This document shows positions 7,430 through 15,959 of a stretch of 64,000 bases of DNA, piece by piece. Numbering within the stretch: position 1 is the first letter of the stretch; every line of letters starts with the position of its first letter. The notes under the pieces were generated by a model, which did not search any database, had not been told where the DNA came from, and saw nothing but the letters and a program-made list of their open reading frames with translations. The stretch covers positions 175,593 to 239,592 of the forward strand of contig DJWO01000010.1 in NCBI GenBank assembly GCA_002441005.1, read 5' to 3'. The position numbers and the translations under genes are program-made. This DNA comes from Candidatus Aminicenantes bacterium UBA6228. Lineage in GTDB: Bacteria > Acidobacteriota > Aminicenantia > Aminicenantales > Saccharicenantaceae.

Positions 7430-8004
7430 AGCTCACCTCCCAGTGGTCTGGCCAGAAGCTTCCGCAGTTTTCGCACAGCTTTATAGTGTAATGACTTGAC
7501 AGTTCCGGTTGAAATGTTTAGCTCGGCGGCAATTTCCTCATACTTGAGTTCCTGGTAATGATGAAGAACAAAGACCGCTTGCTGTTTGGCCGGTAGCAGG
7601 GCCACCGCCTGGCTGATAATTTCTCCAGGGTTAAACCGGGCGGGATCTTCACTCTGATCAGCTAAATCAAGCCGTTCGGTACCCAGCTGATCCAGGCTTT
7701 CTTTTTTTCTGGCTTTCTGCCGCCGGATAAAATCGATGCAGATATTTCTGGCTATCTTCATCAACCAGGCACTGAAATTTTCACCTGGCCGGTAGCTGTT
7801 AATTTTTTCATAAAGCCTGAGGAAGGTTTCCTGGACCAGGTCAAGAGCATCTTCCCTTTCTCTGACCATTGAATAAGCCAGAACAAATACCTTTTGCTGA
7901 TATAGCCCGACCAGTTTCATAAAGGCCTCTTTATCTCCCTCTTTAATCCTGCGAGCCAGAAATTCAGGACTTGATTGGCAGCTATCGGCATTTCCCTGTT
8001 CCAT
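7426..8004 (-). CDS. ECF-type RNA polymerase sigma factor (RpoE-like)
   Basis: A 192-residue sigma-70 family protein. Region 2 reads VFVLAYSMVREREDALDLVQETFLRLYEKI with the following FSAWLMKIARNICIDFIRR for -10 recognition. Region 4 reads LPAKQQAVFVLHHYQELKYEEIAAEL and ISTGTVKSLHYKAVRKLRK, the -35 binding helix-turn-helix. ATG at 8004 is preferred over an upstream TTG at 8010. The downstream gene is its membrane anti-sigma factor, and two exported proteins complete the operon, ending at the terminator at 5299-5328. Such units usually respond to envelope stress and control their own promoter; no convincing ECF-type promoter was recognised upstream. Confidence 0.93.
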   Translation of the reverse strand: MEQGNADSCQSSPEFLARRIKEGDKEAFMKLVGLYQQKVFVLAYSMVREREDALDLVQETFLRLYEKINSYRPGENFSAWLMKIARNICIDFIRRQKARKKESLDQLGTERLDLADQSEDPARFNPGEIISQAVALLPAKQQAVFVLHHYQELKYEEIAAELNISTGTVKSLHYKAVRKLRKLLARPLGGEL

Positions 8005-8263
8005 TCTCAATATTTATCCTTTGTCTGTTTCCCCGGGTTTTAATATACATTTATTTCCGCCAGATAAGAACCTTTTCCTCCTCAAATCAGGTCTACGTTA
8101 GAAATTACGGAAAACAGACAGAAAAGGTTTACCAGGGCTTTTTCTATAGCTGGAGATGGTCCGACCGGTCGTTAGAAACCAGGCCACGGTCAGGAAAGAT
8201 TAGACCCTGCCTCTGGCTGGACGTTTAGAACTGGCGAGCTTAAGACTAAAAGATCAGAGTTTA
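8005..8263. other. Intergenic region without recognised gene
   Basis: About 260 bp between the sigma factor start and the RRM gene stop. It should contain the sigma operon promoter (minus strand); a TATATT box near 8043-8048 is visible but no convincing -35 element accompanies it. An open frame on the plus strand here reads as a shadow with no Shine-Dalgarno. Confidence 0.5.
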
Positions 8264-8563
8264 TTAAAAGCGGTTGAAATTTCTTCTACCTTGAGGTCCG
8301 GACCCCTGTTGATGATCGCCGCTTCTTCTTTCTCCTTTAGGCCTGGCCTCATTGACAATAATTTTGCGGCCATCAAACTCTGTCCCGTTTAACTTGTTCT
8401 TTGCTTCTTCGGCCATTTCTTCGGCTGACATTTCAACGAAACCAAAACCCCGACCCTGCAGGATGTTAACTGAGGTAACTTCTCCAAACTGAGAAAATAG
8501 GTCCTTCAGTTTTTCCTCGGTAGTCCTGTAGTTTAAGTTACCTACATAAAGTTTTGAAGACAT
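8264..8563 (-). CDS. RRM-domain RNA-binding protein
   Basis: A 99-residue protein starting MSSKLYVGNLNYRTTEEKL, with AGGAGG 7 bases before the ATG at 8563. It is a single RNA-recognition motif: RNP2 is LYVGNL and RNP1 is GRGFGFVEM, followed by a short basic, Gly/Arg/Gln-rich tail (PKGERRSGDHQQGSGPQGRR). Small RRM proteins of this build occur in cyanobacteria and many other bacteria and are often cold-responsive RNA chaperones. The reading frame continues upstream to 8830 without a stop but that extension is not RRM-like and lacks a start signal. The downstream stop is at 8264. Confidence 0.92.
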   Translation of the reverse strand: MSSKLYVGNLNYRTTEEKLKDLFSQFGEVTSVNILQGRGFGFVEMSAEEMAEEAKNKLNGTEFDGRKIIVNEARPKGERRSGDHQQGSGPQGRRNFNRF

Positions 8564-8687
8564 AAAAAAAACCTCCTTGACCTCTTCCAACCGGCTTTCC
8601 CCATTGCCAGCAGAGATAACTCGATGGAAAAGGCAAGAGCCATCATGCCATAAGAAAAAATTAAAATCAAGAAAATTCTCAGTACCA

Positions 8688-10496
8688 TCAGGTAGGGGGA
8701 TGCAAGCGCTTTTTAAACCAGATCCTGGCTGCCGCCATTTTTTCCCGTTGAGGGGGTGGGGCTTGACCACGGCAGGTTGCATATTCTTCCGAGCGGGCAG
8801 GTGCTCCCCACCGGTACTCAACGCAATCATTAGGGTTATAGCCCATTTCCAGGGCCTCCTCCCTGCCTATTATTTCTTTAAGGGTCAATGTCCAGGGGCT
8901 GCTATCAGAACGGCGATAAGTAATCTTTAACTGTTGAGCCAGGCTGGCCGACAGACCGGCTAGATCAGTTCTAATTTTTTCAGCCGAGTCAGATTTCTTT
9001 ATTATATATAGCTCTGGATGCCTGAGGACCCGGTCGGGGAAATTCTTGATCGTATCAATGGCGATTAGCAGGCGCAAATCGCGGTTGGGCGTAGAGTAAT
9101 CTTCCCAGAGACCTGTGGCCTGAAAGATAGCAGCTCCTGACGGCATCGGAATAATAGAGCCGGGATGCTCCCGTTTAAATTTTTCGGCCATCTCGACCGA
9201 ACCAACTCTGACCAGCAACTGCTCATGTAAGGCCCGGAAAAGTTCTTTTAAAACTGTGTCGGGAGGAAGAGGCCGGGGATTAATCAACTTTTCCATCCGG
9301 TTATAAAATTCCTCAGGCTGCAGGTTCAACTGTTCATAAGAAATGTTTCCGTAATCCGCGTTTGTTTCTATTTCCTGATTGGTCATCAGCCTGAGCTGAT
9401 TATTTCTCCTGACAATTGGCCTGAAGGCTTTAAATCCCGGCTGGCCAACTACGTTCTCGGTGGTGAACAGAAAGTTGCCTGGCCAGAATCTTTTTATACC
9501 AATGGTATTATCGGGCTGAGCATCAACCGCTAAGAGTTCTCCCGGCTTCTCTTCGGTCTGCTCGCGCCAGTGGACAATAACGAGGGTATGGCCATAGGGA
9601 TCAGCAAAAACTGTCCCGGGAAGCAAATTCTGCCGCCTCAGAGCCAGAGGATAATAGTCTGAGTCTTCTGCCCTCAAAGCCGTTCTGGCTGTCCCCGAGT
9701 GAACGGTATCCATCAGCCGCCGCATCAGCCGGTAAAACTTATCAGTCTCTTTAACGGGCGGACCGGTCATTTCATTGTTAAACCATTTCTGGCAGTCCGG
9801 TAAGTGTCCTAAGGAACCGCGGGAGCAGGCGTGAAATCCGAAAGGCAGTCTTAACTTCCAGGCAAAATAGCCTCTGAGGACGAAAGGATTATCGGCACAA
9901 TCCGGCTGGAGCTGATTCTGACTTTGGTCTTCTCCGAAGCCAAGATGGTTATAGAGAAAATTCCGGTCCGTATCATTTAAGACCGAACTTAAATTCGGCC
10001 AGGAATCATTTTCCTGACTATCGCCAAAAGCAGCCTCAATCCAGACTGAATAGAGGTTCTCTTTTTCTTTGTTCCAGTTATTGTCTGCCCGCCAGTAATA
10101 TTCTGAGCTTTGAACTCCGGCCTGACTGGAGGAAACCTCAAAGGTCAAATCCCTGAGAAGCCGGCGGCCGTTTTTTATTTGCAGCCGGTACTGCCCCCGT
10201 TCTTTTACTTCACCTGACCACCATTGCCAGAAGGGCGGGCCGCCATTTTTTTTATGCAAAGTCAGTCGGTTTTCTTGCTGCTCAGGATCAAAGCAGATAA
10301 CCTTCAAGCCATTGGCCAGTAGCTCCTTCTGGCTATCAGAAAAGATGATCAGCCTGAAAGCCTGGCCTGGCTTTAAGACAGAGGGAGAGAGAAAAACGGA
10401 AATATTATCCTCATCCGCCAGGACTGGCTGGCTGAAAAGGCCAAAACCAATGACCAGCAGCCAGCCTCCTTTTTTAAAGAAACTTATCAGCTTCAT
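8688..10496 (-). CDS. Exported putative papain/transglutaminase-like Cys-His-Asp hydrolase
   Basis: A 602-residue protein with a signal peptide ending near SQPVLADED. After a beta-rich N-terminal region (about 30-125), the central domain shows PDCADNPFVLRGYFAWKL with Cys200, then YGHTLVIVHW with His303, and LLAVDAQPDNTIG with Asp325 or Asp329. This Cys...His...Asp order and spacing fits a papain-like (NlpC/transglutaminase-like) amidase fold. The C-terminal third is helical and ends with a Tyr-rich NPNDCVEYRWGAP segment. I do not recognise a named family; similar conserved exported proteins exist in Acidobacteria and myxobacteria as far as I recall. It is transcribed divergently from sppA. 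Catalytic assignment is inference. Confidence 0.7.
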   Translation of the reverse strand: MKLISFFKKGGWLLVIGFGLFSQPVLADEDNISVFLSPSVLKPGQAFRLIIFSDSQKELLANGLKVICFDPEQQENRLTLHKKNGGPPFWQWWSGEVKERGQYRLQIKNGRRLLRDLTFEVSSSQAGVQSSEYYWRADNNWNKEKENLYSVWIEAAFGDSQENDSWPNLSSVLNDTDRNFLYNHLGFGEDQSQNQLQPDCADNPFVLRGYFAWKLRLPFGFHACSRGSLGHLPDCQKWFNNEMTGPPVKETDKFYRLMRRLMDTVHSGTARTALRAEDSDYYPLALRRQNLLPGTVFADPYGHTLVIVHWREQTEEKPGELLAVDAQPDNTIGIKRFWPGNFLFTTENVVGQPGFKAFRPIVRRNNQLRLMTNQEIETNADYGNISYEQLNLQPEEFYNRMEKLINPRPLPPDTVLKELFRALHEQLLVRVGSVEMAEKFKREHPGSIIPMPSGAAIFQATGLWEDYSTPNRDLRLLIAIDTIKNFPDRVLRHPELYIIKKSDSAEKIRTDLAGLSASLAQQLKITYRRSDSSPWTLTLKEIIGREEALEMGYNPNDCVEYRWGAPARSEEYATCRGQAPPPQREKMAAARIWFKKRLHPPT

Positions 10497-10510
10497 GGCT
10501 CAAGACAGGA

Positions 10511-10539
10511 TTGACAGATTCAAGCTGTTATCTTATCGC
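10511..10539 (+). promoter_or_regulatory. Possible promoter of sppA
   Basis: A perfect TTGACA (10511-10516) stands 17 bp before TATCGC (10534-10539), about 130 bp upstream of the sppA ATG in the divergent intergenic region. The -10 half is poor. Confidence 0.3.
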
Positions 10540-10670
10540 AGGCGAAGATTTTGTCAAACGGGAGCAAAAGCAAAAAGCCCCTCTTCATCCTCGCCGGTTC
10601 AAAGTTGGCCCCGGTGTTTATTTTTGCAGTCAGCTAAAGTAAAATGAAAAAATAAGAGAGAGGAGCAAAG

Positions 10671-12386
10671 ATGAATAAAAAGGCTGCCTGGCTGGTGATA
10701 GTTTTATTTTTTGTTATTCTTGGCGGGCTTCTAATCTTTTCTTTAATCTTTTCGAACCTTTCTCCCCGGCCAATAAAAGTAGCCAGTAATTCCTATCTGG
10801 AAATACAGCTCACCGGGCGACTGGAGGAATATGTTTCTTCGACCTCGGTCGCCGATGTCCTTCAAGGCCGGGCTATTTCCCTGTTTGATACCTGGTCGAA
10901 TCTCAGGAAAGCCGCCGTTGACCCGAGAATAAGAGCAGTTGTTCTCAAATTCGGGTTGCTTGACGCTGACTGGGCAAAAATTGAAGAACTCCGCCAGGCC
11001 CTCCTGGAATTTAAGAAGTCGGGCAAGCCGGTCATTTCTTATTTTGAAGAATCACCGGAAGCTGATAAAGAATATTACTTAGCTTCAGTTTCAGACCGGA
11101 TCGTGATGCATCCCCTGGGCTGGCTGGGGGTCAATGGCCTGTCGAGTTACGTCCTGTTTTTTAAGAACACTCTGGACAGCCTGGGGATCAGAGCTGAATT
11201 CGAGCAGATCGCTGAATATAAAACTGCTTATAATCAATTTACGGAGGCTGGCTTTACCCCGGCCCACCGGGAGATGACGGAATCTATTTATCAGGATATT
11301 TTTGACCGCTACTGGCACCAGATGGCTGTCGCCAGGCATAAGACGCCGGAAGAAATGAGAAGCCTCATTGATCAAGGCTTTTTCCAGGGGAAAGAAGCGG
11401 TAACCGCCGGCCTGGTTGATGCCCTGGCTTATGAAGATCAGTTGATAGATTTTATGAATCTTAAAGATATTTACCGCCTGGAAAAAATCTCTAATGAAAA
11501 ATATGCGGCTGTAGAACCTGCTTCGGCCGGCCTTAAAGGCGGTAAAACCATAGCCCTGATTTTTGCCACCGGAACCATCATCAGCGGCGAAGAACAGACT
11601 CTGGCGTTAGGCAGCGATACCTTTACCCGCTGGCTTAGGGCGGCAGTCAATGATAATTCCATCAGGGCCATCATAGTCAGAGTTGACAGTCCGGGCGGTT
11701 CGGCTGTCGGTTCAGATATTATCTACCATGAGTTGACCGAGGCCAGGAAGCAAAAGCCAGTGATTATTTCCATGTCAGGCCTGGCCGGTTCTGGCGGCTA
11801 CTGGCTGGCTCTGGGCGGCCAGGAGATTATTGCCCAGCCGCAAACCCTGACCGGATCCATCGGGGTTATTGCCGGCAAATTTAGTTTCAGCCAGCTGTTA
11901 GAAAAACTCGGCATTAAAGTTGAAAAAATCAATATCGGCCGGGAAGCTGATGCCTTTTCGCTTTATAAAGAATTTACTCCTGAAGAAAAAGAAATACTGC
12001 ACCAGGAGCTTAATTCCACCTACAGAGAATTCCTGGAAAGAGTGGCGGCCGCCAGAAATCTGACCGTGGAAGAAGTTAACCGGTTAGGACGGGGCCGGGT
12101 TTGGACGGGACAACAGGCCCTGGAACTCCATTTGATTGACCGGGTCGGCGGTTATGATCAAGCCATTGAGGCCGCAAAAAAGATGGCCGGAATCAGCCCC
12201 GAAGAAAAAGTTCGACTGGCCGTCTGGCCAAAAAAGCGTTCCTGGCTGGACATTATTCTCGGCCGCGGAAAAGAAACAGCTGCAGTCAACGAGACAGCTG
12301 AATTCTGGCAAAGCCTTAAAACCTGTTTAACCTATGGTTCGCAGCCGAGGGTCTGGTCTCTTATGCCTGACTGGTTATTGCCCTGA
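10671..12386 (+). CDS. sppA: Signal peptide peptidase SppA, 67K type
   Basis: SppA is a membrane-anchored serine protease that clears cleaved signal peptides. One N-terminal membrane helix (residues about 5-30) precedes two tandem S49 domains, giving the 571-residue long form. The catalytic Lys is K184 in AEYKTAYNQF of the first domain, and the nucleophilic Ser is S374 in LAGSGGYW of the second, matching the split Ser/Lys dyad of E. coli SppA. VDSPGGSA upstream of the Ser is also conserved. A good Shine-Dalgarno (GAGAGGAG) precedes the ATG. The 3' end overlaps the convergent ftsB-like gene by 12 bp. Confidence 0.96.
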   Translation: MNKKAAWLVIVLFFVILGGLLIFSLIFSNLSPRPIKVASNSYLEIQLTGRLEEYVSSTSVADVLQGRAISLFDTWSNLRKAAVDPRIRAVVLKFGLLDADWAKIEELRQALLEFKKSGKPVISYFEESPEADKEYYLASVSDRIVMHPLGWLGVNGLSSYVLFFKNTLDSLGIRAEFEQIAEYKTAYNQFTEAGFTPAHREMTESIYQDIFDRYWHQMAVARHKTPEEMRSLIDQGFFQGKEAVTAGLVDALAYEDQLIDFMNLKDIYRLEKISNEKYAAVEPASAGLKGGKTIALIFATGTIISGEEQTLALGSDTFTRWLRAAVNDNSIRAIIVRVDSPGGSAVGSDIIYHELTEARKQKPVIISMSGLAGSGGYWLALGGQEIIAQPQTLTGSIGVIAGKFSFSQLLEKLGIKVEKINIGREADAFSLYKEFTPEEKEILHQELNSTYREFLERVAAARNLTVEEVNRLGRGRVWTGQQALELHLIDRVGGYDQAIEAAKKMAGISPEEKVRLAVWPKKRSWLDIILGRGKETAAVNETAEFWQSLKTCLTYGSQPRVWSLMPDWLLP

Positions 12387-12704
12387 AGCACCGGTCCTTT
12401 TTCTAATGATCAGCTTTTCTTCAGGTTTTATCAGCCAGAGTCTTTCTCTGGCTTCCTTTTCTAAGGTTTGAGGGTTGGTTTCGAGGGCTTCTATCTCAGC
12501 TTTTAATTTTTCTATTTGACGGTCAAAGTCTTTAATCCGGGCTTCCAGCTCTTCATACTTTTTTTTCTGTTTTTGAATATCAATAAAGCCTTTTTTACCG
12601 AAAAAAGTGGTGACCAGGGTGGCCAGTAGCAAAATGCCGGCGGCTAAAAAAAACAGCTTTTTTCCCACTGTAATTTTTTTCTTACTGCCCGGCGGATTTA
12701 ACAT
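12375..12704 (-). CDS. FtsB/DivIC-like septum formation initiator
   Basis: A 109-residue bitopic protein. After a short basic cytosolic tail comes one membrane helix (LFFLAAGILLLATLVTTFF, about 20-38), then a coiled coil (QKKKYEELEARIKDFDRQIEKL) and the family signature near the end, EKEARERLWLIKPEEKLI. FtsB links FtsL and FtsQ in the divisome. The gene overlaps the phosphohexomutase gene upstream by 7 bp, so it is probably translated from the same mRNA. FtsB and DivIC cannot be told apart by sequence alone. Confidence 0.88.
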   Translation of the reverse strand: MLNPPGSKKKITVGKKLFFLAAGILLLATLVTTFFGKKGFIDIQKQKKKYEELEARIKDFDRQIEKLKAEIEALETNPQTLEKEARERLWLIKPEEKLIIRKRTGASGQ

Positions 12705-14098
12705 AGAAGTTTGATCCCTGAGTTGAGTAGGGCTCTGGCCTCTGGCCAGGTTTCAGCTTCGCTGTAACAGCGGACGACCGGCTCGGTACCGGAGAATCTC
12801 AGAGTCAGCCAGCTGTCTCCGGAAAAAACCAGCTTCAAACCATCCATAGTCTCAACTGACTTTACCTGCTTCCCCCCGATGGTTTCAGGAGGATCTTTTA
12901 CTAACTCTTTCAACCGTTTTGAAATTCCGGTCGACAGCCCCAGACTGGTTTGAGCCCCAACCATCTTTCCGTATTTCTTAAACAATTGATTCAGAAGCTC
13001 GGTTAAACTCTGGCCATAAACGGCCATCATTTCAGCCACCAGCAGTCCGGCGAAGATGCCATCCTTTTCGGGCAGATGGTCTTTAACGGCCAGACAGGCG
13101 CTTTCTTCGCCGCCAAAAATTATCCTGCCTTTAATAAAAAGGTCAGCTAAATATTTGAAGCCGACCGGGGTCCGGTAGACGGGCAAATCATAATTTCTGG
13201 CTATCCGGTCAATCAGGTGAGTCGTCGTGACCGACCTGGCCACCCCGCCCCGCCAGCCCTTTATCCTTAACAGATACTCCAGCAGGAGAGCCAGGACATA
13301 GTTAGCAATAACCAGCCGGCCTTTTTCATCTACCAGCCCAAAGCGGTCTCCGTCGGCATCAGTCGAGAGTCCGAGGGCACAGCCCCGGTTCTTAACCAGC
13401 TTTTTGAGCTCGGCCAGGTTCTTTTCGGTACAGGCCGGAGAAATACCGCCAAAGTAGGGATCGATATAACCATGAATGACCTCAACCGGGATGCCATTTT
13501 CTTCAAGGATTTCATCCAGATATTCACGACTGGTACCGAAGAGAAGATCAATACCGATTTTTATCCCGCTCTTTTTAATAATCTTAAAATCTATTTTCTT
13601 CTGAAGAAATTCCAGGTAGCCGGATTGAAGATCGACAGAATGGATATAACAACGGTCTGGATAATAATCAGGAGTGACAGCTTCGGCCTTCACCCGCTCA
13701 ACTTCATTTTCAATTTGATCGGTTACTTCAGGCAGAGCCGGGGCTCCGGTTTCGACGTTAAATTTCAAACCATTGAATTTGGGAGGATTGAAAGAAGCGG
13801 TGAAATTAATACCGCCTGAATGGCCTCCCCGGATAATCTGATAGGCCAGGGCCTGGGAAGGGCAATCACGTTCAGTCAGGTAAACCTGAATTTTGTTTTT
13901 AGACAGGAGGGAGGCTGCTTCTTGAGCAAATCTTTCTGACAGGAACCTGGTATCATAACCAACCACTAAAGACAGATCTTGACCTGGAAACTTCTGCTTT
14001 AAATAATTGGCAATGGCCTGAACCACCCGGCGGACATTGAGAAAAGTGAACTCATCTCCCATCACCGCCCGCCAGCCAGAAGTTCCAAAACTGATCAT
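12698..14098 (-). CDS. Phosphoglucomutase/phosphomannomutase family enzyme with altered active-site motif
   Basis: This 466-residue alpha-D-phosphohexomutase interconverts 1- and 6-phosphosugars. FGTSGWRAVMGDEFT is the N-terminal family block, the phosphoserine loop is TASFNPPKFNG with Ser102, the metal loop is TDADGDRFG with D247, D249 and D251, the sugar loop is GGEES and the phosphate-binding loop is RFSGTEPVVR. The phosphoserine loop normally reads TASHNP; here Phe replaces His, which is unusual because that His contributes to catalysis. Whether substrate is glucose or mannose phosphate cannot be decided. It is followed by ftsB-like with a 7 bp overlap. Confidence 0.92.
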   Translation of the reverse strand: MISFGTSGWRAVMGDEFTFLNVRRVVQAIANYLKQKFPGQDLSLVVGYDTRFLSERFAQEAASLLSKNKIQVYLTERDCPSQALAYQIIRGGHSGGINFTASFNPPKFNGLKFNVETGAPALPEVTDQIENEVERVKAEAVTPDYYPDRCYIHSVDLQSGYLEFLQKKIDFKIIKKSGIKIGIDLLFGTSREYLDEILEENGIPVEVIHGYIDPYFGGISPACTEKNLAELKKLVKNRGCALGLSTDADGDRFGLVDEKGRLVIANYVLALLLEYLLRIKGWRGGVARSVTTTHLIDRIARNYDLPVYRTPVGFKYLADLFIKGRIIFGGEESACLAVKDHLPEKDGIFAGLLVAEMMAVYGQSLTELLNQLFKKYGKMVGAQTSLGLSTGISKRLKELVKDPPETIGGKQVKSVETMDGLKLVFSGDSWLTLRFSGTEPVVRCYSEAETWPEARALLNSGIKLLC

Positions 14099-14334
14099 TG
14101 CCTGTTTCTTATTTTAGATTAAAACTACCACAAGGGGAAGACTAAAGCAACGGTTTTAACGGTCAGCTGTCCTTGATCGGGCTCACCCCAGATGGTGAGG
14201 CCTGGCCAGAAAAAATCATCATCGCTCTAACCACCTGTGGTGATTGACCTTCCAACCGGCCTGAATATGCTAAAGACGTGAGTCAAAAAGGAGAGTACCC
14301 TTCCTTAAAAAAAGTTTGACAAGGGGAGTCTTTT
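14099..14334. other. Divergent intergenic region between phosphohexomutase gene and coaD
   Basis: The 236 bp contain a short hairpin, CTCACC (14182-14187) and GGTGAG (14194-14199) with a 6-base loop. A second, tighter repeat ACCAC/GTGGT lies at 14230-14241. Neither has a U-run. The minus-strand promoter of the phosphohexomutase gene must lie here but I could not identify it. Confidence 0.3.
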
Positions 14335-14344
14335 TTGATAATTG
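14316..14344 (+). promoter_or_regulatory. Putative promoter of coaD-pilMNOPQ
   Basis: TTGACA (14316-14321) lies 17 bp before TAATTG (14339-14344); an overlapping GATAAT gives a 15-bp spacer. A start about 14351 would fall downstream of the TTG codon at 14335 and favour the ATG at 14377 as the coaD start. Confidence 0.4.
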
Positions 14345-14376
14345 ATAAGCAAGTATCAGAGGAACTGAAGAACCGA

Positions 14377-14877
14377 ATGGAAAGAAAGGCAATTTATCCC
14401 GGGTCTTTTGACCCTATCACCAACGGCCACGTGGATATTATTCAACGGGGGAAGAAGATTTTCGACTCAATTATTGTGGGCGTTCTGGATAATCCCAAAA
14501 AGAAGCCTCTTTTCACGACTGAGGAAAGAATGAAATTGATCAGGCAGGTTTTTAAGGAAGACCCGGCGGTTGAAGTCAAGAGTTTCAAGGGCTTGCTGGT
14601 TGATTTTGCTCACCGGAATAAGGTGACAATAGTCATCAGGGGATTAAGAGCGATCTCTGACTTTGAATACGAGTTCCAGATGGCTTTGATGAACAGGAAA
14701 CTGGCCAGCGATATCGAGATTTTGTTTATGATGCCAAGTTTGAAATACTCCTTTTTAAGTTCTAACCTGGTCAGGGAAGCTTTCCAGCTTGGCGGTTGCG
14801 TTAAGGGGCTGGTGCCTCCTCCGGTCGAGGAGGCTTTAAAATATAAATTTTCCAATTCTAAAACGAAAAGGCGGTAA
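14377..14877 (+). CDS. coaD: Phosphopantetheine adenylyltransferase
   Basis: CoaD transfers AMP from ATP to 4'-phosphopantetheine in coenzyme A synthesis. The protein begins MERKAIYPGSFDPITNGHVDII, with the nucleotidyltransferase TxGH motif as TNGH, followed by VVIRGLRAISDFEYEFQMALMN and SSNLVREAF, all diagnostic. The start at 14377 matches family length (about 166 residues). A TTG at 14335 with GGGGAG before it would add 14 non-conserved residues, so the start is not fully settled. pilM begins 2 bp after the stop, tying coaD to the pilus operon. coaBC of the same pathway is at 23.5-24.7 kb. Confidence 0.94.
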   Translation: MERKAIYPGSFDPITNGHVDIIQRGKKIFDSIIVGVLDNPKKKPLFTTEERMKLIRQVFKEDPAVEVKSFKGLLVDFAHRNKVTIVIRGLRAISDFEYEFQMALMNRKLASDIEILFMMPSLKYSFLSSNLVREAFQLGGCVKGLVPPPVEEALKYKFSNSKTKRR

Positions 14878-14879
14878 AA

Positions 14880-15956
14880 ATGTTTGGTTTGGCCAAGGAA
14901 AAGAGTTTGGTAGGCCTTGATATCGGGTCCTACTCAGTCAAGGCAGTTGAATTAAAAATCAAAGAGAAAAATGAAGGTATTCAGTACGAAGTCCAGAAGG
15001 TTGGTTACGAGCCTCTTCCTCATGATGCCATTGTCGAAGGTACCATCATCGACTCGACCGCGGTCAGCGAAACCATCAAACTCCTCTTTGATAATGCCAA
15101 GATAGCTAATAAGGATGTAGCTATCTCGATTTCAGGCAATTCGGTCATTATTAAAAAAATCTCTCTACCCAATATGGATTCGCAAGAGCTGGCCGAGTCA
15201 ATCATCTGGGAAGCCAAGCACAATATTCCTTACCCCTATGAGGAAACCAATGTTGACTATGCTGTTCTAAAATCACTCCGGACACCTGAATCAAATGTTG
15301 ATATTCTCTTAGTGGCAGCTAAAAAAGATAAAATCGCCAATTACAGCAATGCTATTTCTATGGCCCGGAAGAATCTGGACGCCATCGAAGTTGATATTTT
15401 TTCATTGATCAATGCTTTTGAAGTTAATTATCCTGAAATCTTTAAGGAAAAGACGGTAGCTGTTATCAATATGGGAGCCAATATTACCAATGTCGGGATT
15501 GTGGAAAGGGGCGTGCCTCAGCTTTTCCGGGATCTGTCGCTGGGCGGTTATTTCTTCACCGAGAACATCAGAAAAGAATTAAATGTCAGTTTTGAAGAGG
15601 CGGAAGCAGCTTTAAAAGGCATTCCGGGCAAGAATATTAATGCCGATCAGTTTGCCGCTGTCCTGACAATGAACATCAGGGATTTGCTCGATGAGATGGA
15701 AAAGACTTTTTCCTTTTATGAAGCCGGAGAAAAAAGAGACCGGCGTATTGAGCAGATCTTACTCAGTGGCGGCCTGGCTTTAATCCCCAATATGGTTAGC
15801 GCTTTTGAGCTGAAATTCAGAATTAAGACCGAGCTGTTTAATCCTTTCAAAATGATTAAATATGACGAGAAAAAGTTCGATTCCATCTATTTCAATGAAA
15901 TGGCCCCGGTCTTCGGGGTGGCGGTTGGACTTTCAACGAGAAAGGCAGAGAAATGA
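14880..15956 (+). CDS. pilM: Type IV pilus assembly protein PilM
   Basis: PilM is an actin-like cytosolic ATPase that docks to the N-terminus of PilN and connects the inner-membrane alignment complex to the pilus motor. The 358-residue protein starts with the characteristic FGLAKEKSLVGLDIGSYSVK, the phosphate-1 loop, and contains PNMDSQELAESIIWEAKHNIPYP, VAVINMGANITNVGIVERG and ILLSGGLALIPNM. It is second in the coaD-pilMNOPQ run, 2 bp after coaD and 3 bp before pilN. No pilB/T/C or major pilin genes are in the window. Confidence 0.95.
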   Translation: MFGLAKEKSLVGLDIGSYSVKAVELKIKEKNEGIQYEVQKVGYEPLPHDAIVEGTIIDSTAVSETIKLLFDNAKIANKDVAISISGNSVIIKKISLPNMDSQELAESIIWEAKHNIPYPYEETNVDYAVLKSLRTPESNVDILLVAAKKDKIANYSNAISMARKNLDAIEVDIFSLINAFEVNYPEIFKEKTVAVINMGANITNVGIVERGVPQLFRDLSLGGYFFTENIRKELNVSFEEAEAALKGIPGKNINADQFAAVLTMNIRDLLDEMEKTFSFYEAGEKRDRRIEQILLSGGLALIPNMVSAFELKFRIKTELFNPFKMIKYDEKKFDSIYFNEMAPVFGVAVGLSTRKAEK

Positions 15957-15959
15957 GCC

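Noticed and set aside
7971..8228. Plus-strand frame near the sigma factor promoter region
   Set aside because: No ribosome site, atypical composition, and partly overlaps the sigma gene; treated as chance.
14182..14199. Hairpin before the phosphohexomutase gene as attenuator or riboswitch
   Set aside because: Six-pair stem only, no conserved aptamer elements, no U-run.
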